A DNA stretch of 61,366 nt from NCBI GenBank assembly GCA_027073495.1, contig JALSVQ010000032.1, positions 1-61,366 of the forward strand, in the 5' to 3' direction. Shown here one piece after another: positions 16,022 to 24,534 of the stretch. Origin of the DNA: Flavobacteriaceae bacterium (GTDB lineage Bacteria; Bacteroidota; Bacteroidia; Flavobacteriales; Flavobacteriaceae). How positions within the stretch are numbered: position 1 is the first letter of the stretch; each line of letters starts with the position of its first letter. The notes under the pieces were generated by a model that was not told where the DNA came from, ran no database searches, and worked only from the letters and a program-made list of their open reading frames with translations. The translations under genes were made by a program, and so were the position numbers.

Positions 16022-17878
16022 ATGAATAAATTTGAAGCCTTAGGGCTTAATGACGAATTGCTAAAAGCAATTGAGGAAATGGGTTTTACTCAACCGAGTG
16101 AAATTCAAGAGAAAGCGATTCCTGTACTACTAAGCGAAATGACGGACTTAGTGGCGCTTGCACAAACAGGAACGGGAAAAACTGCGGCGTTTGGTTTTCC
16201 AATGATTCAAAACATTGATGCTGATAGCAGAACCACGCAAGGCTTAATAATAGCTCCGACTCGTGAGCTGTGTTTGCAAATTTCTAAAGAAATGGAAAAA
16301 TATGCAAAACACTACAAATCAATTAATGTAGTTGCCGTATATGGTGGCGCTAATATTACCGAGCAAGCCAAAAAAATAAAGCGCGGTGCACAGATAATAG
16401 TTGCTACTCCAGGTCGTATGAAAGACATGATTCGCAGAAGACTAGTTGACATTTCTAAAATAGAAATTTGTGTTCTTGATGAAGCTGATGAAATGCTTAA
16501 CATGGGATTCTATGAAGACATTACAGACATTCTTTCGCATACGCCAAATGACAAATCAACATGGTTATTCTCTGCTACAATGCCAAGAGAGGTAGCGCGT
16601 ATAGCAAAAGACTTCATGAATAGCCCACAGGAAATAACTGTTGGTTCTAAAAATATTGGAGCGAGTACCGTATCGCATGAATATTATGTAGTTGGAGCGA
16701 GAGATCGTTATGCTGCACTAAAACGTTTGTCAGATGCACATCCAGATATTTTTTCTGTTGTTTTTTGTAGAACAAAACGTGATACGCAAGCAGTAGCCGA
16801 AAAATTGGTTGCTGATGGCTATAATGCTGCAGCTTTGCACGGCGATTTATCACAAACACAACGTGATTTGGTAATGAAATCATTCCGTACAAAACAAATA
16901 CAAACTCTTGTAGCAACTGATGTTGCTGCCCGTGGTATTGATGTAGATGATATTACACACGTAATCAATTATCAACTTCCTGACGAGATAGAAACTTATA
17001 CGCATCGTAGTGGTCGTACAGGTCGTGCTGGAAAATCTGGTATTTCTATGGTACTCATTACCAAAAGCGAAATGCGTAAGATTAAAGCAGTAGAACGTAT
17101 TATTGGAAAGAAATTTGAAGCAAAACAAATTCCTAATGGAATGGAAATTTGTGAAGTACAATTATTTCATCTTGTCAACAAGATAAAACAAACCGAAATC
17201 AACCCTGAAATCGAATCTTACATTCCTGCAATACAAGAGGTGTTAGGAGATATAGACAAAGATGAGTTGATTCAAAAAATGGTTTCTGTAGAGTTTACTA
17301 AATTCTTAAACTACTACAAGAAAGCCAAAAATCTAAATATAGATGCTGCCGAAAACAAAGGCAATAGCGCCTCATTTGGAGATAGCACACGTTTCTTTAT
17401 TAATGTTGGAGAAAAAGATGGCTACGACTGGATGAGTCTTAAAGATTTGATAAAAGATGTTGCAGATTTAGGTCGTGATGATGTTTTCCGCGCGGACTGT
17501 ATGGGTAGTTTTTCATTTTTTAATGTAGAAGCTGAAAATGTAGAAAAAATACTTGAAGCATTTGACGGTTATGAAATGGATGGCAGACGTATATCTGTAG
17601 AAATCACCAAACGTAAAGAAGGTGGCGGAAACAGAAGGAGAAATGATCGTGGTGGAAGACGCAATGACCGTAGAAATAGCGGCGGTGGCGGAAGACGCGA
17701 TGATCGCGGTGGTTTTAGAGGAAGACGCTCTAATGATAGTGGCAGCAGCGGTGGCTCTGGACGAAGTAATGATAGAGATCGCAGCTTTGGAGATCGTAAA
17801 AAATCAAGTTCTTACGGTGGTGGAAACAAATCAGATGGTGGTTTTAAACCAAGACGTAAAAGACGTAGTGACTGGTAG
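16022..17878 (+). CDS. deaD: DEAD-box ATP-dependent RNA helicase (CsdA/DeaD type)
   Basis: The protein is 618 aa. The helicase core (1-370) has the Q motif (FTQPSEIQ), motif I AQTGTGKT (47-54), Ia PTRELC, motif II DEAD (153-156), SAT (184-186), then VFCRTKRDT, ATDVAARGIDVD and HRSGRTGRAGK. Residues about 470-555 resemble the DbpA/CsdA RNA-binding domain. The last 70 residues are Gly/Arg/Asp/Ser rich (RGG-like), a disordered RNA-binding tail. The enzyme unwinds structured RNA and usually acts in ribosome assembly, mRNA decay and cold adaptation. It is a monocistronic gene with a strong terminator. Confidence 0.94.
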   Translation: MNKFEALGLNDELLKAIEEMGFTQPSEIQEKAIPVLLSEMTDLVALAQTGTGKTAAFGFPMIQNIDADSRTTQGLIIAPTRELCLQISKEMEKYAKHYKSINVVAVYGGANITEQAKKIKRGAQIIVATPGRMKDMIRRRLVDISKIEICVLDEADEMLNMGFYEDITDILSHTPNDKSTWLFSATMPREVARIAKDFMNSPQEITVGSKNIGASTVSHEYYVVGARDRYAALKRLSDAHPDIFSVVFCRTKRDTQAVAEKLVADGYNAAALHGDLSQTQRDLVMKSFRTKQIQTLVATDVAARGIDVDDITHVINYQLPDEIETYTHRSGRTGRAGKSGISMVLITKSEMRKIKAVERIIGKKFEAKQIPNGMEICEVQLFHLVNKIKQTEINPEIESYIPAIQEVLGDIDKDELIQKMVSVEFTKFLNYYKKAKNLNIDAAENKGNSASFGDSTRFFINVGEKDGYDWMSLKDLIKDVADLGRDDVFRADCMGSFSFFNVEAENVEKILEAFDGYEMDGRRISVEITKRKEGGGNRRRNDRGGRRNDRRNSGGGGRRDDRGGFRGRRSNDSGSSGGSGRSNDRDRSFGDRKKSSSYGGGNKSDGGFKPRRKRRSDW

Positions 17879-17901
17879 ATTGTACCTTAACGAATAATTC
17901 A

Positions 17902-17936
17902 AAAGCGCTTAAAAATGAATTTTAAGCGCTTTTTTT
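17902..17936 (+). terminator. intrinsic terminator after the DEAD-box helicase gene
   Basis: A 13-bp perfect stem (AAAGCGCTTAAAA, 17902-17914, with TTTTAAGCGCTTT, 17920-17932) with a 5-nt loop is followed by a T run, 24 bp after the stop codon. Confidence 0.92.
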
Positions 17937-17985
17937 GTTTTAAACTGAAGGGCTTGGAATCTCATGATTGAAAATTCAATTCATA

Positions 17986-18025
17986 AGATTTCTCGGCATT
18001 CGTTCCTCACTTTGTCGAAATGACA
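17986..18025. repeat. dispersed 40-bp intergenic repeat, copy 1
   Basis: The element begins AGATTTCTCGGCATTCG and ends CGAAATGACA. It matches 61274-61313 in the same orientation at 37 of 40 positions. Both copies sit in noncoding DNA after a gene end. The ends ATTTC and CGAAAT are weakly complementary. It lies between the helicase terminator and the convergent PorV-like gene. Confidence 0.8.
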
Positions 18026-18091
18026 CGATATTCTTTATTCAAGAAATGAAGTTATTGGCTTACAGCGAAGCGGCCTATAGTCTTTAAAAGA

Positions 18092-19156
18092 CTATCTAAA
18101 ATAATCCAAATCTATTTTCAGCGAAAAAATATTGCTATAAAAAACACTGCTTTGCCCGCCAATATTAGTCAAAGCATAATCCACTGTGATGCCACGATAA
18201 GTAAACCCTAAGCCAATATTAGGTTGCATCAATAAATGGTTTTGCCCAATTACGGTAGTTTCGTATTGAAAATTACCAAGTCCTATGCGCGCAAAAGCAA
18301 AGTCGTGATAAGTAAAGGCTACACCAATAGCAGGATTAACACTTAAGAAACTGGATGAAAAGATATCGTTTGTTTTAGCAAAACGCATATTCAAATCAAT
18401 TTCTGGTGTTAGATAATTATCATAATGTAGGTCAAATATACGCGAAATGCCCAATTGTGCTTTTGGAAGGGTGATTTCGGTTTTATCGGGTGTTGTTTGG
18501 TTGTGTCCTGGTATTGCCGCTTGAATGGTCGCTAATTGCGCTTCGTCAAACGTCCACGAATTAAACGTAGTTGTAATATCGCGAAGCATTAAACCATAAT
18601 ACCAATCATTATGTTGGTATTGCAACCCTAAATCAGCACCAAAACCTATAGAACTGGCAAAGCTCCCAATCTTACGATGTATTATTTTGACATTCACACC
18701 AAAACTCAAATCTTCATTGCGTGCGGCACGCCTTGCATACGATAGATTAAGCGCGTAGTCTGCTGCTGAAAACAAGCTAATGCGATTATAATCTACATTA
18801 CCATTAGCATCAATCAATTGCGTGGTATTCATTATATCATCTACTGCAAAACGTATTAATGAAGCTCCAATTGCAGAACGATCATCAATATTTTTAGCAT
18901 AAGCCACATGTTCATATTGGGCTATATTTGCAAAATAAGCGGCATGCATTAAACTCACTTGACTATCCTCAATATGCACCAAACCTGCAGGATTCCAATA
19001 GGTAGCATTAGCATCTTGCGCTTGTGCTACAACAGCATTTGCCATGCCAAAAGCAGCAGCATCTACACCAATATTTAAAAACGCATTGGAATATTTGGTC
19101 TGCGCATTACTTAGTGTAATGCTAATAAGTAGTAAAAAAGTGAACGTGGTTTTCAA
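18092..19156 (-). CDS. PorV/PorQ-family outer-membrane beta-barrel protein
   Basis: The protein is 354 aa. The start is a TTG at 19156, chosen because the codon before it is a stop in frame and a clean signal peptide follows (MKTTFTFLLLISITLSNAQ). The N-terminal part has the family phrases FLNIGVDAAAFGMANAVVA, with DANATYWNPAGL soon after, typical of PorV/PorQ proteins. The rest is alternating hydrophobic strands ending LKIDLDYFR, consistent with an outer-membrane barrel of the FadL-like fold. PorV works with the type IX secretion system; this protein is related but is not shown to be PorV itself. No other secretion gene is adjacent. Confidence 0.82.
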   Translation of the reverse strand: MKTTFTFLLLISITLSNAQTKYSNAFLNIGVDAAAFGMANAVVAQAQDANATYWNPAGLVHIEDSQVSLMHAAYFANIAQYEHVAYAKNIDDRSAIGASLIRFAVDDIMNTTQLIDANGNVDYNRISLFSAADYALNLSYARRAARNEDLSFGVNVKIIHRKIGSFASSIGFGADLGLQYQHNDWYYGLMLRDITTTFNSWTFDEAQLATIQAAIPGHNQTTPDKTEITLPKAQLGISRIFDLHYDNYLTPEIDLNMRFAKTNDIFSSSFLSVNPAIGVAFTYHDFAFARIGLGNFQYETTVIGQNHLLMQPNIGLGFTYRGITVDYALTNIGGQSSVFYSNIFSLKIDLDYFR

Positions 19157-19264
19157 TTAAAATCGGTTTTATGCAAATATCTAATTATTTTAATAAACTA
19201 ACGTAGTTATTAAGCGATTTTGTATAATTAAAGTAAAATAGTATTTATTGTAATTAAAAATTCA

Positions 19265-19272
19265 TATTTTTG
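19265..19272 (+). promoter_or_regulatory. putative -7 element (TATTTTTG) for the Lrp/AsnC gene
   Basis: A TAnnTTTG match lies 20 bp upstream of the ATG at 19293. The nearest TTG, at 19248-19250, is only 14 nt away, so the -33 element is uncertain. Confidence 0.45.
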
Positions 19273-19292
19273 TTATAAAAAGTAACTTTTTT

Positions 19293-19760
19293 ATGAAAAA
19301 CAAAGCAAATTTACAACTCGATGGCATTGATAAGATAATATTACGTAACTTAATGCAAAATGCACGCATGCCCATTTTAAAAATTGCCAACCAAATTGGA
19401 ATCTCTGGAGCTGCGGTACATCAGCGGTTGCGTAAGCTAGAAAAATCAGGCTTGATTGTTGGTTCTAAACTTGTTGTTGACCCACAAGTTTTAGGCTACA
19501 GTACCACAGCATTTATTGGCGTTTACCTTGATGCAGCAACACGCATTCCAAGTACTATTAAGGCTTTAAGCAATATTCCAGAGGTTTTAGAAAGTCATTA
19601 TACTACAGGAAATTGGGCTGTTTTTATTAAATTATTATGTCGTGACAATACACATTTAATGGAAGTACTGAATAACAACGTACAACAAATTGAAGGTGTA
19701 ACTCGTACCGAAACATTTATCTCTTTTGCGCAACAGATAGATCGCCAAATACAGTTGTAA
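19293..19760 (+). CDS. Lrp/AsnC-family transcriptional regulator
   Basis: The protein is 155 aa, the standard family length. The N-terminal winged helix-turn-helix covers about residues 10-60 (LDGIDKIILRNLMQNAR, then ILKIANQIGISGAAVHQRL). The C-terminal RAM/ligand-binding domain covers about 70-150 (LGYSTTAFIGVYLD, TGNWAVFIKLLC, GVTRTETFISF). Such proteins form octamers and respond to amino acids. It lies between the divergent PorV-like gene and the MoxR/Bat operon on the same strand, 191 bp before moxR. A weak terminator may separate it, so it need not control Bat. The effector is unknown. Confidence 0.92.
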   Translation: MKNKANLQLDGIDKIILRNLMQNARMPILKIANQIGISGAAVHQRLRKLEKSGLIVGSKLVVDPQVLGYSTTAFIGVYLDAATRIPSTIKALSNIPEVLESHYTTGNWAVFIKLLCRDNTHLMEVLNNNVQQIEGVTRTETFISFAQQIDRQIQL

Positions 19761-19785
19761 AATATTTTTAACCAATTTTTAACAC

Positions 19786-19813
19786 TGCCAAAATGACAAA
19801 CGGCATTTTTTTT
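19786..19813 (+). terminator. weak terminator-like hairpin after the Lrp/AsnC gene
   Basis: A short TGCC/GGCA stem with a 12-nt loop is followed by eight T (19806-19813). The stem is short, so termination may be partial. The remaining sequence to moxR is AT-rich with ACTAGTGT and ACACTAGT as separated inverted octamers. Confidence 0.35.
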
Positions 19814-19894
19814 GCCCAATAAACTAGTGTAAATTTAATATAATTTTTAGTGTTATTTAACGTAGTTTTAACGCAAAAACACTAGTAATGCTTG

Positions 19895-19902
19895 TAAATT
19901 TG
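19895..19902 (+). promoter_or_regulatory. putative -7 element (TAAATTTG) for the moxR-bat operon
   Basis: A TAnnTTTG match lies 49 bp upstream of the moxR ATG. A good -33 TTG is not seen at 17-23 nt. The inverted octamers at about 19823 and 19879 lie just upstream and could bind a regulator. Confidence 0.45.
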
Positions 19903-19951
19903 CTTATCAAATAAAGAATATTAAACATTTTAACAAAATACAGATTTCAAT

Positions 19952-20959
19952 ATGACACAAGAGAATCAAACAAATGTAGATATCAAAGCATTGAATGAAC
20001 GCATAGCACGCGAAAGTGCTTTTATAGATTTGTTAACCTTAGAAATGAACAAGGTTATTGTAGGACAACACGGTATGATTGAGCGTTTACTCATTGGACT
20101 CTTAGGAAAAGGGCATATTTTGCTTGAAGGTGTCCCTGGACTTGCCAAAACTTTGGCTATAAACACGCTATCTAAAGCTGTAAAAGGCTCATTTAGCCGT
20201 ATTCAGTTTACGCCAGACTTATTACCTGCAGATGTTGTTGGTACTATGATTTATAACATGAAAGAGAACCAGTTCAACATCAAAAAAGGGCCTATTTTTG
20301 CTAATTTTGTCCTTGCTGATGAGATTAACCGTGCGCCTGCAAAAGTACAATCAGCATTACTCGAGGCGATGCAAGAGCGCCAAGTAACTATTGGTGATGA
20401 AACATTTAAACTCGAACCACCATTTTTAGTAATGGCAACACAAAATCCTGTTGAACAAGAAGGAACATACCCACTTCCTGAAGCTCAAGTCGATCGTTTT
20501 ATGCTCAAAACTGTGATTGATTACCCCAAAATGGATGAAGAGCAACTTATCATGCGCCAGAATATGACTGGTGACTACAGTCAAGTAAACCCTGTAGTAT
20601 CTGTTGATGAAATCGTTAAAGCACAACAAACGGTACGTGAAGTATATATGGATGAAAAAATAGAAAAATATATTTTAGATTTGATTTTTGCTACACGTTA
20701 CCCAGAAAAATATGGCTTAGACGATTTGAAAGATTTAATCAGTTTTGGAGCTTCACCACGTGGTAGTATCAACTTGGCTACAGCAGCAAAATGCTATGCT
20801 TTTATTAAACGTAGAGGCTACGTGATACCAGAAGATGTGCGTGCCGTTGTACACGATGTGCTACGCCACAGAATAGGCATAACTTATGAAGCAGAAGCAG
20901 AAAATATTAGCAGTGAAGATATTATAGATAAAATTGTAAATACAGTAGAAGTACCTTAG
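19952..20959 (+). CDS. moxR: MoxR-family AAA+ ATPase
   Basis: The protein is 335 aa. The Walker A motif GVPGLAKT is at 60-67, Walker B VLADEINRAP at about 120-129 (Asp123, Glu124), sensor I is MATQNPVEQEGTYPLPEAQVDRF (seen as MATQNPVEQEG, then PEAQVDRF), and sensor II is GASPRGS. MoxR ATPases act as chaperone-like factors that insert metals or mature partner complexes together with VWA-domain proteins. It begins the aerotolerance-type operon (moxR, DUF58, two-TM protein, batA-E). The next gene begins 54 bp downstream on the same strand. Its client protein is not known. Confidence 0.94.
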   Translation: MTQENQTNVDIKALNERIARESAFIDLLTLEMNKVIVGQHGMIERLLIGLLGKGHILLEGVPGLAKTLAINTLSKAVKGSFSRIQFTPDLLPADVVGTMIYNMKENQFNIKKGPIFANFVLADEINRAPAKVQSALLEAMQERQVTIGDETFKLEPPFLVMATQNPVEQEGTYPLPEAQVDRFMLKTVIDYPKMDEEQLIMRQNMTGDYSQVNPVVSVDEIVKAQQTVREVYMDEKIEKYILDLIFATRYPEKYGLDDLKDLISFGASPRGSINLATAAKCYAFIKRRGYVIPEDVRAVVHDVLRHRIGITYEAEAENISSEDIIDKIVNTVEVP

Positions 20960-21013
20960 GCTAATACGAGTAGATAGCATACAATTTTTATACTAATTAT
21001 TCAGCTGATAACG

Positions 21014-21883
21014 ATGACAGATACCAAAGAAATATTAAAAAAAGTTCGGAAAATAGAGATTAAAACCAAGCGGTTGTCCAATCATATTTTTTCGGGAGAA
21101 TATCACAGTTCTTTCAAAGGACGTGGGATGACCTTCTCGGAAGTACGCCAATACCAATACGGAGATGATGTGCATAATATAGATTGGAATGTTACGGCGC
21201 GCTACAAAGAGCCTTTTGTCAAAGTATTTGAAGAAGAACGTGAGCTCACTATGATGCTTATGGTAGATATCAGTGGTTCAGAGTTTTTTGGAACTCAAAA
21301 CCAGTTTAAACGGGATACATTAACAGAAATAGCAGCTACATTGGCATTTTCTGCCATTCAAAATAATGACAAAGTTGGACTTATCTTATTTAGTGATGCT
21401 ATAGAGCTTTTTATTCCTCCTAAAAAAGGACGCTCGCATGTATTGCGTATTATCCGTGAACTCATTGAGTTCAAAGGAAAAAGTACAAAAACTGATATTG
21501 ATCAAGCTTTAAAATTTCTTGCCAATGTTATGAAGAAAAAAACCATTGTATTTGTGCTTTCTGATTTTCTAGATAAAGGCTATAGCAAATCATTAAAAAT
21601 AGCTGCCAAAAAGCATGATTTGACAGGTGTTCGTATCTATGATGAACGTGAGGAAGCTATTCCAAACATTGGATTAATTCCTGTATTGGATGCAGAAACC
21701 AACAGCTTACAATGGGTAAATACACAAAACAAGAAAACACGAACGGACTATAGCAAAGCTTACCGCAACAAGGTAGCTTACTACCAAGAGGAGTTTAGCA
21801 AGAGTGGCGCTGGTACTTTATCTATTTGTACCGAAGGTAATTATGTAAAAAAATTATTAGGATATTTTAAAACAAAAAATTAA
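21014..21883 (+). CDS. DUF58 domain-containing protein (VWA-like fold)
   Basis: The protein is 289 aa. It carries the DUF58 hallmark GRGMTFSEVRQYQYGDD (36-52) and DIDWNVTARY-like sequence (NIDWNVTARYKEP). Residues 80-200 form a von Willebrand A-like domain with MIDAS-type DISGSE at 85-90. There is no signal peptide or membrane segment, so it is cytosolic. DUF58 proteins follow MoxR ATPases in many bacteria and are thought to be their adaptor to the membrane VWA proteins. It ends 2 bp before the next gene, so translation is probably coupled. Confidence 0.92.
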   Translation: MTDTKEILKKVRKIEIKTKRLSNHIFSGEYHSSFKGRGMTFSEVRQYQYGDDVHNIDWNVTARYKEPFVKVFEEERELTMMLMVDISGSEFFGTQNQFKRDTLTEIAATLAFSAIQNNDKVGLILFSDAIELFIPPKKGRSHVLRIIRELIEFKGKSTKTDIDQALKFLANVMKKKTIVFVLSDFLDKGYSKSLKIAAKKHDLTGVRIYDEREEAIPNIGLIPVLDAETNSLQWVNTQNKKTRTDYSKAYRNKVAYYQEEFSKSGAGTLSICTEGNYVKKLLGYFKTKN

Positions 21884-21885
21884 AC

Positions 21886-23538
21886 GTGAAACAAAAAATA
21901 ATTTTTATAATAGCTTTATGCATTCCTATTTTTACTTGGGCACAACAAGTAGAAAGTAGTATTGACAAACAAGAAATAGCCATAGGCGATGCTATCAATT
22001 ATCAAATAAAGGTAATGACCGATAGTACTGATTTTGTAGCTTTTCCAGATGCTGATTTAATGGGCGAATTGGAAGTTATTGACAATTTCCCTGTTGACAC
22101 ACTTAAAGTTAAAGCCAAATATCAACTTATCAAAAAATACAATCTAACACAGTTTGATAGCGGACATTATGTAATACCAAGACAAATTGTTAAGATTAAC
22201 AAAAAAGAGGTTTATGCCGATTCACTACAAGTATTTGTCAAAAACATTCCTGTTGATACTACAAAAGTGCAGATTTATGACATCAAAAAAATACAACAAG
22301 CAAAAGGCGAAGCAGAACGTTTTAGCTTTAAACCGTGGTTATGGGCGCTTGCTCTTATTCCGCTATTAGCAATTCTAGCAGCTTTTATTTTTTATAAAAA
22401 ACGCAAAAAGAAAATTGCCCAAACAGCCAAAAAACGTTTGCCTCCATTAGAAGAAGCTAAGCAAGGCTTTATAGCATTAGACAAAAGTGGATTAGCACAA
22501 AAAGACGATGCAAAAGCATATTATACCGCTTTGACTAATATTGTACGAACGTATATTGGCCGTGACGTAGCAATACCTTCTTTAGAAACAACTACAAGAG
22601 AGCTGATTGCATTACTTAAAAAAGCTAATAAAGAGCAAAAACTAGGCATTTCAAAAGAAACTATTGCCAATGTAAATGCTGTATTGTCTCGTGCAGACTT
22701 AATAAAATTTGCCAAATTTAAGCCCGAAGCAAGTGAAATAGCTTTAGATAGAAAAACTGCCGAAGCAAGTATTAATGAGATTGAAAAAGAAATACACAGA
22801 CCAGTGCTCAATAAACAAGGTGTTGATGTAAAACTTGTTGCAAAACAGCAGAAAGTAAAAAAACGAAGAAACAAACGTCTCATTAAAATAGCAGTAGGTC
22901 TTGGTGTTATACTCGCTATGATAATTGGTACTGGCTTACATTATGGTTTTAATTATTTAAAAGACAAAGTTATCGGTCACAGCACACTCGAACTACTAGA
23001 GACAAAACCTTGGGTTAGTAGTCAGTATGGCTATCCGCCAGTTCAGCTAACTACACCTAAACTACTAAAATACAAGCGCGACTCTTTAGATGCTGAAAGC
23101 AAAAAAATAGTAGACGAAGTCAGTACTTATCAATACGGTAGTCTTGTTAGTGATTTTGCTGTTATTGTTTCTACGGCAACATTTAGACAAGCAATGGATG
23201 GTTTTGATGCCAATCAAGCAGCAACAATGAGCTTGCAAATGCTAAAAAAGCAAGGCGCTACAATCAGTAATCTTGTTCAAAAAGACATCGAGATAGATGG
23301 AAATGAAGGGCTTGCTAGCACAGCTGATTTTATAATGAAAAATAACACGACTAATGATGACATCCCATTACACTTAGAACTTTATAGTTTTGCAAGCACT
23401 ATGGATGCACGTACTATAATTGTAGTTTACAAAAAAGATGATACCTACGGCGCTGAAATTGCACAGCGTATTTTAGAAAGTATAAGTTTACCAAAAGGGA
23501 ATTTAATAAAAGCAAAAGAAGATGAAGATGATGAGTAA
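21886..23538 (+). CDS. bat-operon protein with two transmembrane segments, unknown function
   Basis: The protein is 550 aa. The start is a GTG 2 bp after the DUF58 stop, followed by a signal peptide (MKQKIIFIIALCIPIFTWAQ). Residues about 21-125 form a periplasmic beta domain resembling the N-terminal part of BatD or DUF4381-type proteins. TM1 is at about 150-170 and is followed by a cytoplasmic basic and helical region (175-330). TM2 is at about 332-355, with a further domain to the C-terminus (about 365-550). No enzyme motif was found. Proteins in this position are standard in Bacteroidota Bat operons. The C-terminal second TM plus domain looks like an added module. Its role in the MoxR/Bat complex is unknown. 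Confidence 0.75.
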   Translation: MKQKIIFIIALCIPIFTWAQQVESSIDKQEIAIGDAINYQIKVMTDSTDFVAFPDADLMGELEVIDNFPVDTLKVKAKYQLIKKYNLTQFDSGHYVIPRQIVKINKKEVYADSLQVFVKNIPVDTTKVQIYDIKKIQQAKGEAERFSFKPWLWALALIPLLAILAAFIFYKKRKKKIAQTAKKRLPPLEEAKQGFIALDKSGLAQKDDAKAYYTALTNIVRTYIGRDVAIPSLETTTRELIALLKKANKEQKLGISKETIANVNAVLSRADLIKFAKFKPEASEIALDRKTAEASINEIEKEIHRPVLNKQGVDVKLVAKQQKVKKRRNKRLIKIAVGLGVILAMIIGTGLHYGFNYLKDKVIGHSTLELLETKPWVSSQYGYPPVQLTTPKLLKYKRDSLDAESKKIVDEVSTYQYGSLVSDFAVIVSTATFRQAMDGFDANQAATMSLQMLKKQGATISNLVQKDIEIDGNEGLASTADFIMKNNTTNDDIPLHLELYSFASTMDARTIIVVYKKDDTYGAEIAQRILESISLPKGNLIKAKEDEDDE

Positions 23539-24526
23539 ATTTGAATTTGTAAATCCTGTTTTTCTATGGTTATTGCTACTTATTCCAATACTTATATATT
23601 GGTATTACAGCAAGAGAAATCAGCTCCAAGCAAGCTTAAAACTGAGTCATACAGCAGGGTTTCAGCAACGTGATGTATTAGCCTTATTAAAACCTTGGCT
23701 AAGTGCTTTAAAAATTCTAGCTGTAGCAGCTGTCATTATAGCACTAGCAAGACCACGAAATGTAGGTGTAACGACCAAAACCAAAAAGAATCGCGGTATT
23801 GATATTGTGATGGCAGTAGATGTTTCAGCGAGTATGCTTGCCAAAGATTTGAAACCCAATAGACTCGAAGCTTTAAAACGCGTTGCAGCTCAATTTATAA
23901 ACGGCAGACCCAATGACCGTTTTGGAATTGTTGTTTATGCAGGAGAAAGTTATACGCAAGTACCGCTTACAAGTGATAAAAATGTAGTAGAAAGTATGTT
24001 GAAAAAGCTCAAATATGGGCAAATAAATAAAGGTACTGCCATAGGAATGGGACTTGCAACTGCAGTTAATCGTTTGAAAGATAGCAAGGCAAAAGGAAAA
24101 GTAATTATACTCCTTACCGATGGTGTGAACAATCAAGGTGCTATAGACCCCAAAACAGCTACAGAGCTTGCTAAAACCTTCGGGATAAAAGTTTACACTA
24201 TAGGTCTAGGAACAAATGGTCAAGCACAATCTCCTGTATCTATAAACCGTGATGGTAGTTTTAACTATCAATACATGAAAGTAGAAATAGACGAAGATCT
24301 ACTCAAAAATATTGCTGAAGAAACAGGAGGAAAATATTTCCGTGCAACAGACAACAATAAATTGAAAGCCATTTATAATGAAATCAATAAATTGGAAAAA
24401 ACAGAAATAGAAACCTTTAAATACTATAATTACGATGAATATTACAGAACCTTTATCTGGCTTGCGCTAGTATTATTGTTTGTCGAATTTGCATTACAAC
24501 GCACTTTGTTTAAAAGTTTTATTTAA
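23531..24526 (+). CDS. batA: BatA, membrane VWA-domain protein
   Basis: The protein is 331 aa from the ATG at 23531. ATGs at 23522 and 23528 are also in frame; 23531 gives the typical MSKFEFVNPVFLW start. TM helices are at about 8-25 and 55-75 and near the C-terminus (FIWLALVLLFVEFALQ). The VWA domain covers about 88-270, with the MIDAS motif DVSAS at 97-101 (MAVDVSASM) and LLTDGVNN. Bat proteins were described as aerotolerance factors in Bacteroides, but the biochemistry is not settled. The gene overlaps the end of the upstream gene by 8 bp and is followed by batB after 8 bp. Confidence 0.93.
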   Translation: MSKFEFVNPVFLWLLLLIPILIYWYYSKRNQLQASLKLSHTAGFQQRDVLALLKPWLSALKILAVAAVIIALARPRNVGVTTKTKKNRGIDIVMAVDVSASMLAKDLKPNRLEALKRVAAQFINGRPNDRFGIVVYAGESYTQVPLTSDKNVVESMLKKLKYGQINKGTAIGMGLATAVNRLKDSKAKGKVIILLTDGVNNQGAIDPKTATELAKTFGIKVYTIGLGTNGQAQSPVSINRDGSFNYQYMKVEIDEDLLKNIAEETGGKYFRATDNNKLKAIYNEINKLEKTEIETFKYYNYDEYYRTFIWLALVLLFVEFALQRTLFKSFI

Positions 24527-24534
24527 TAAAGATT

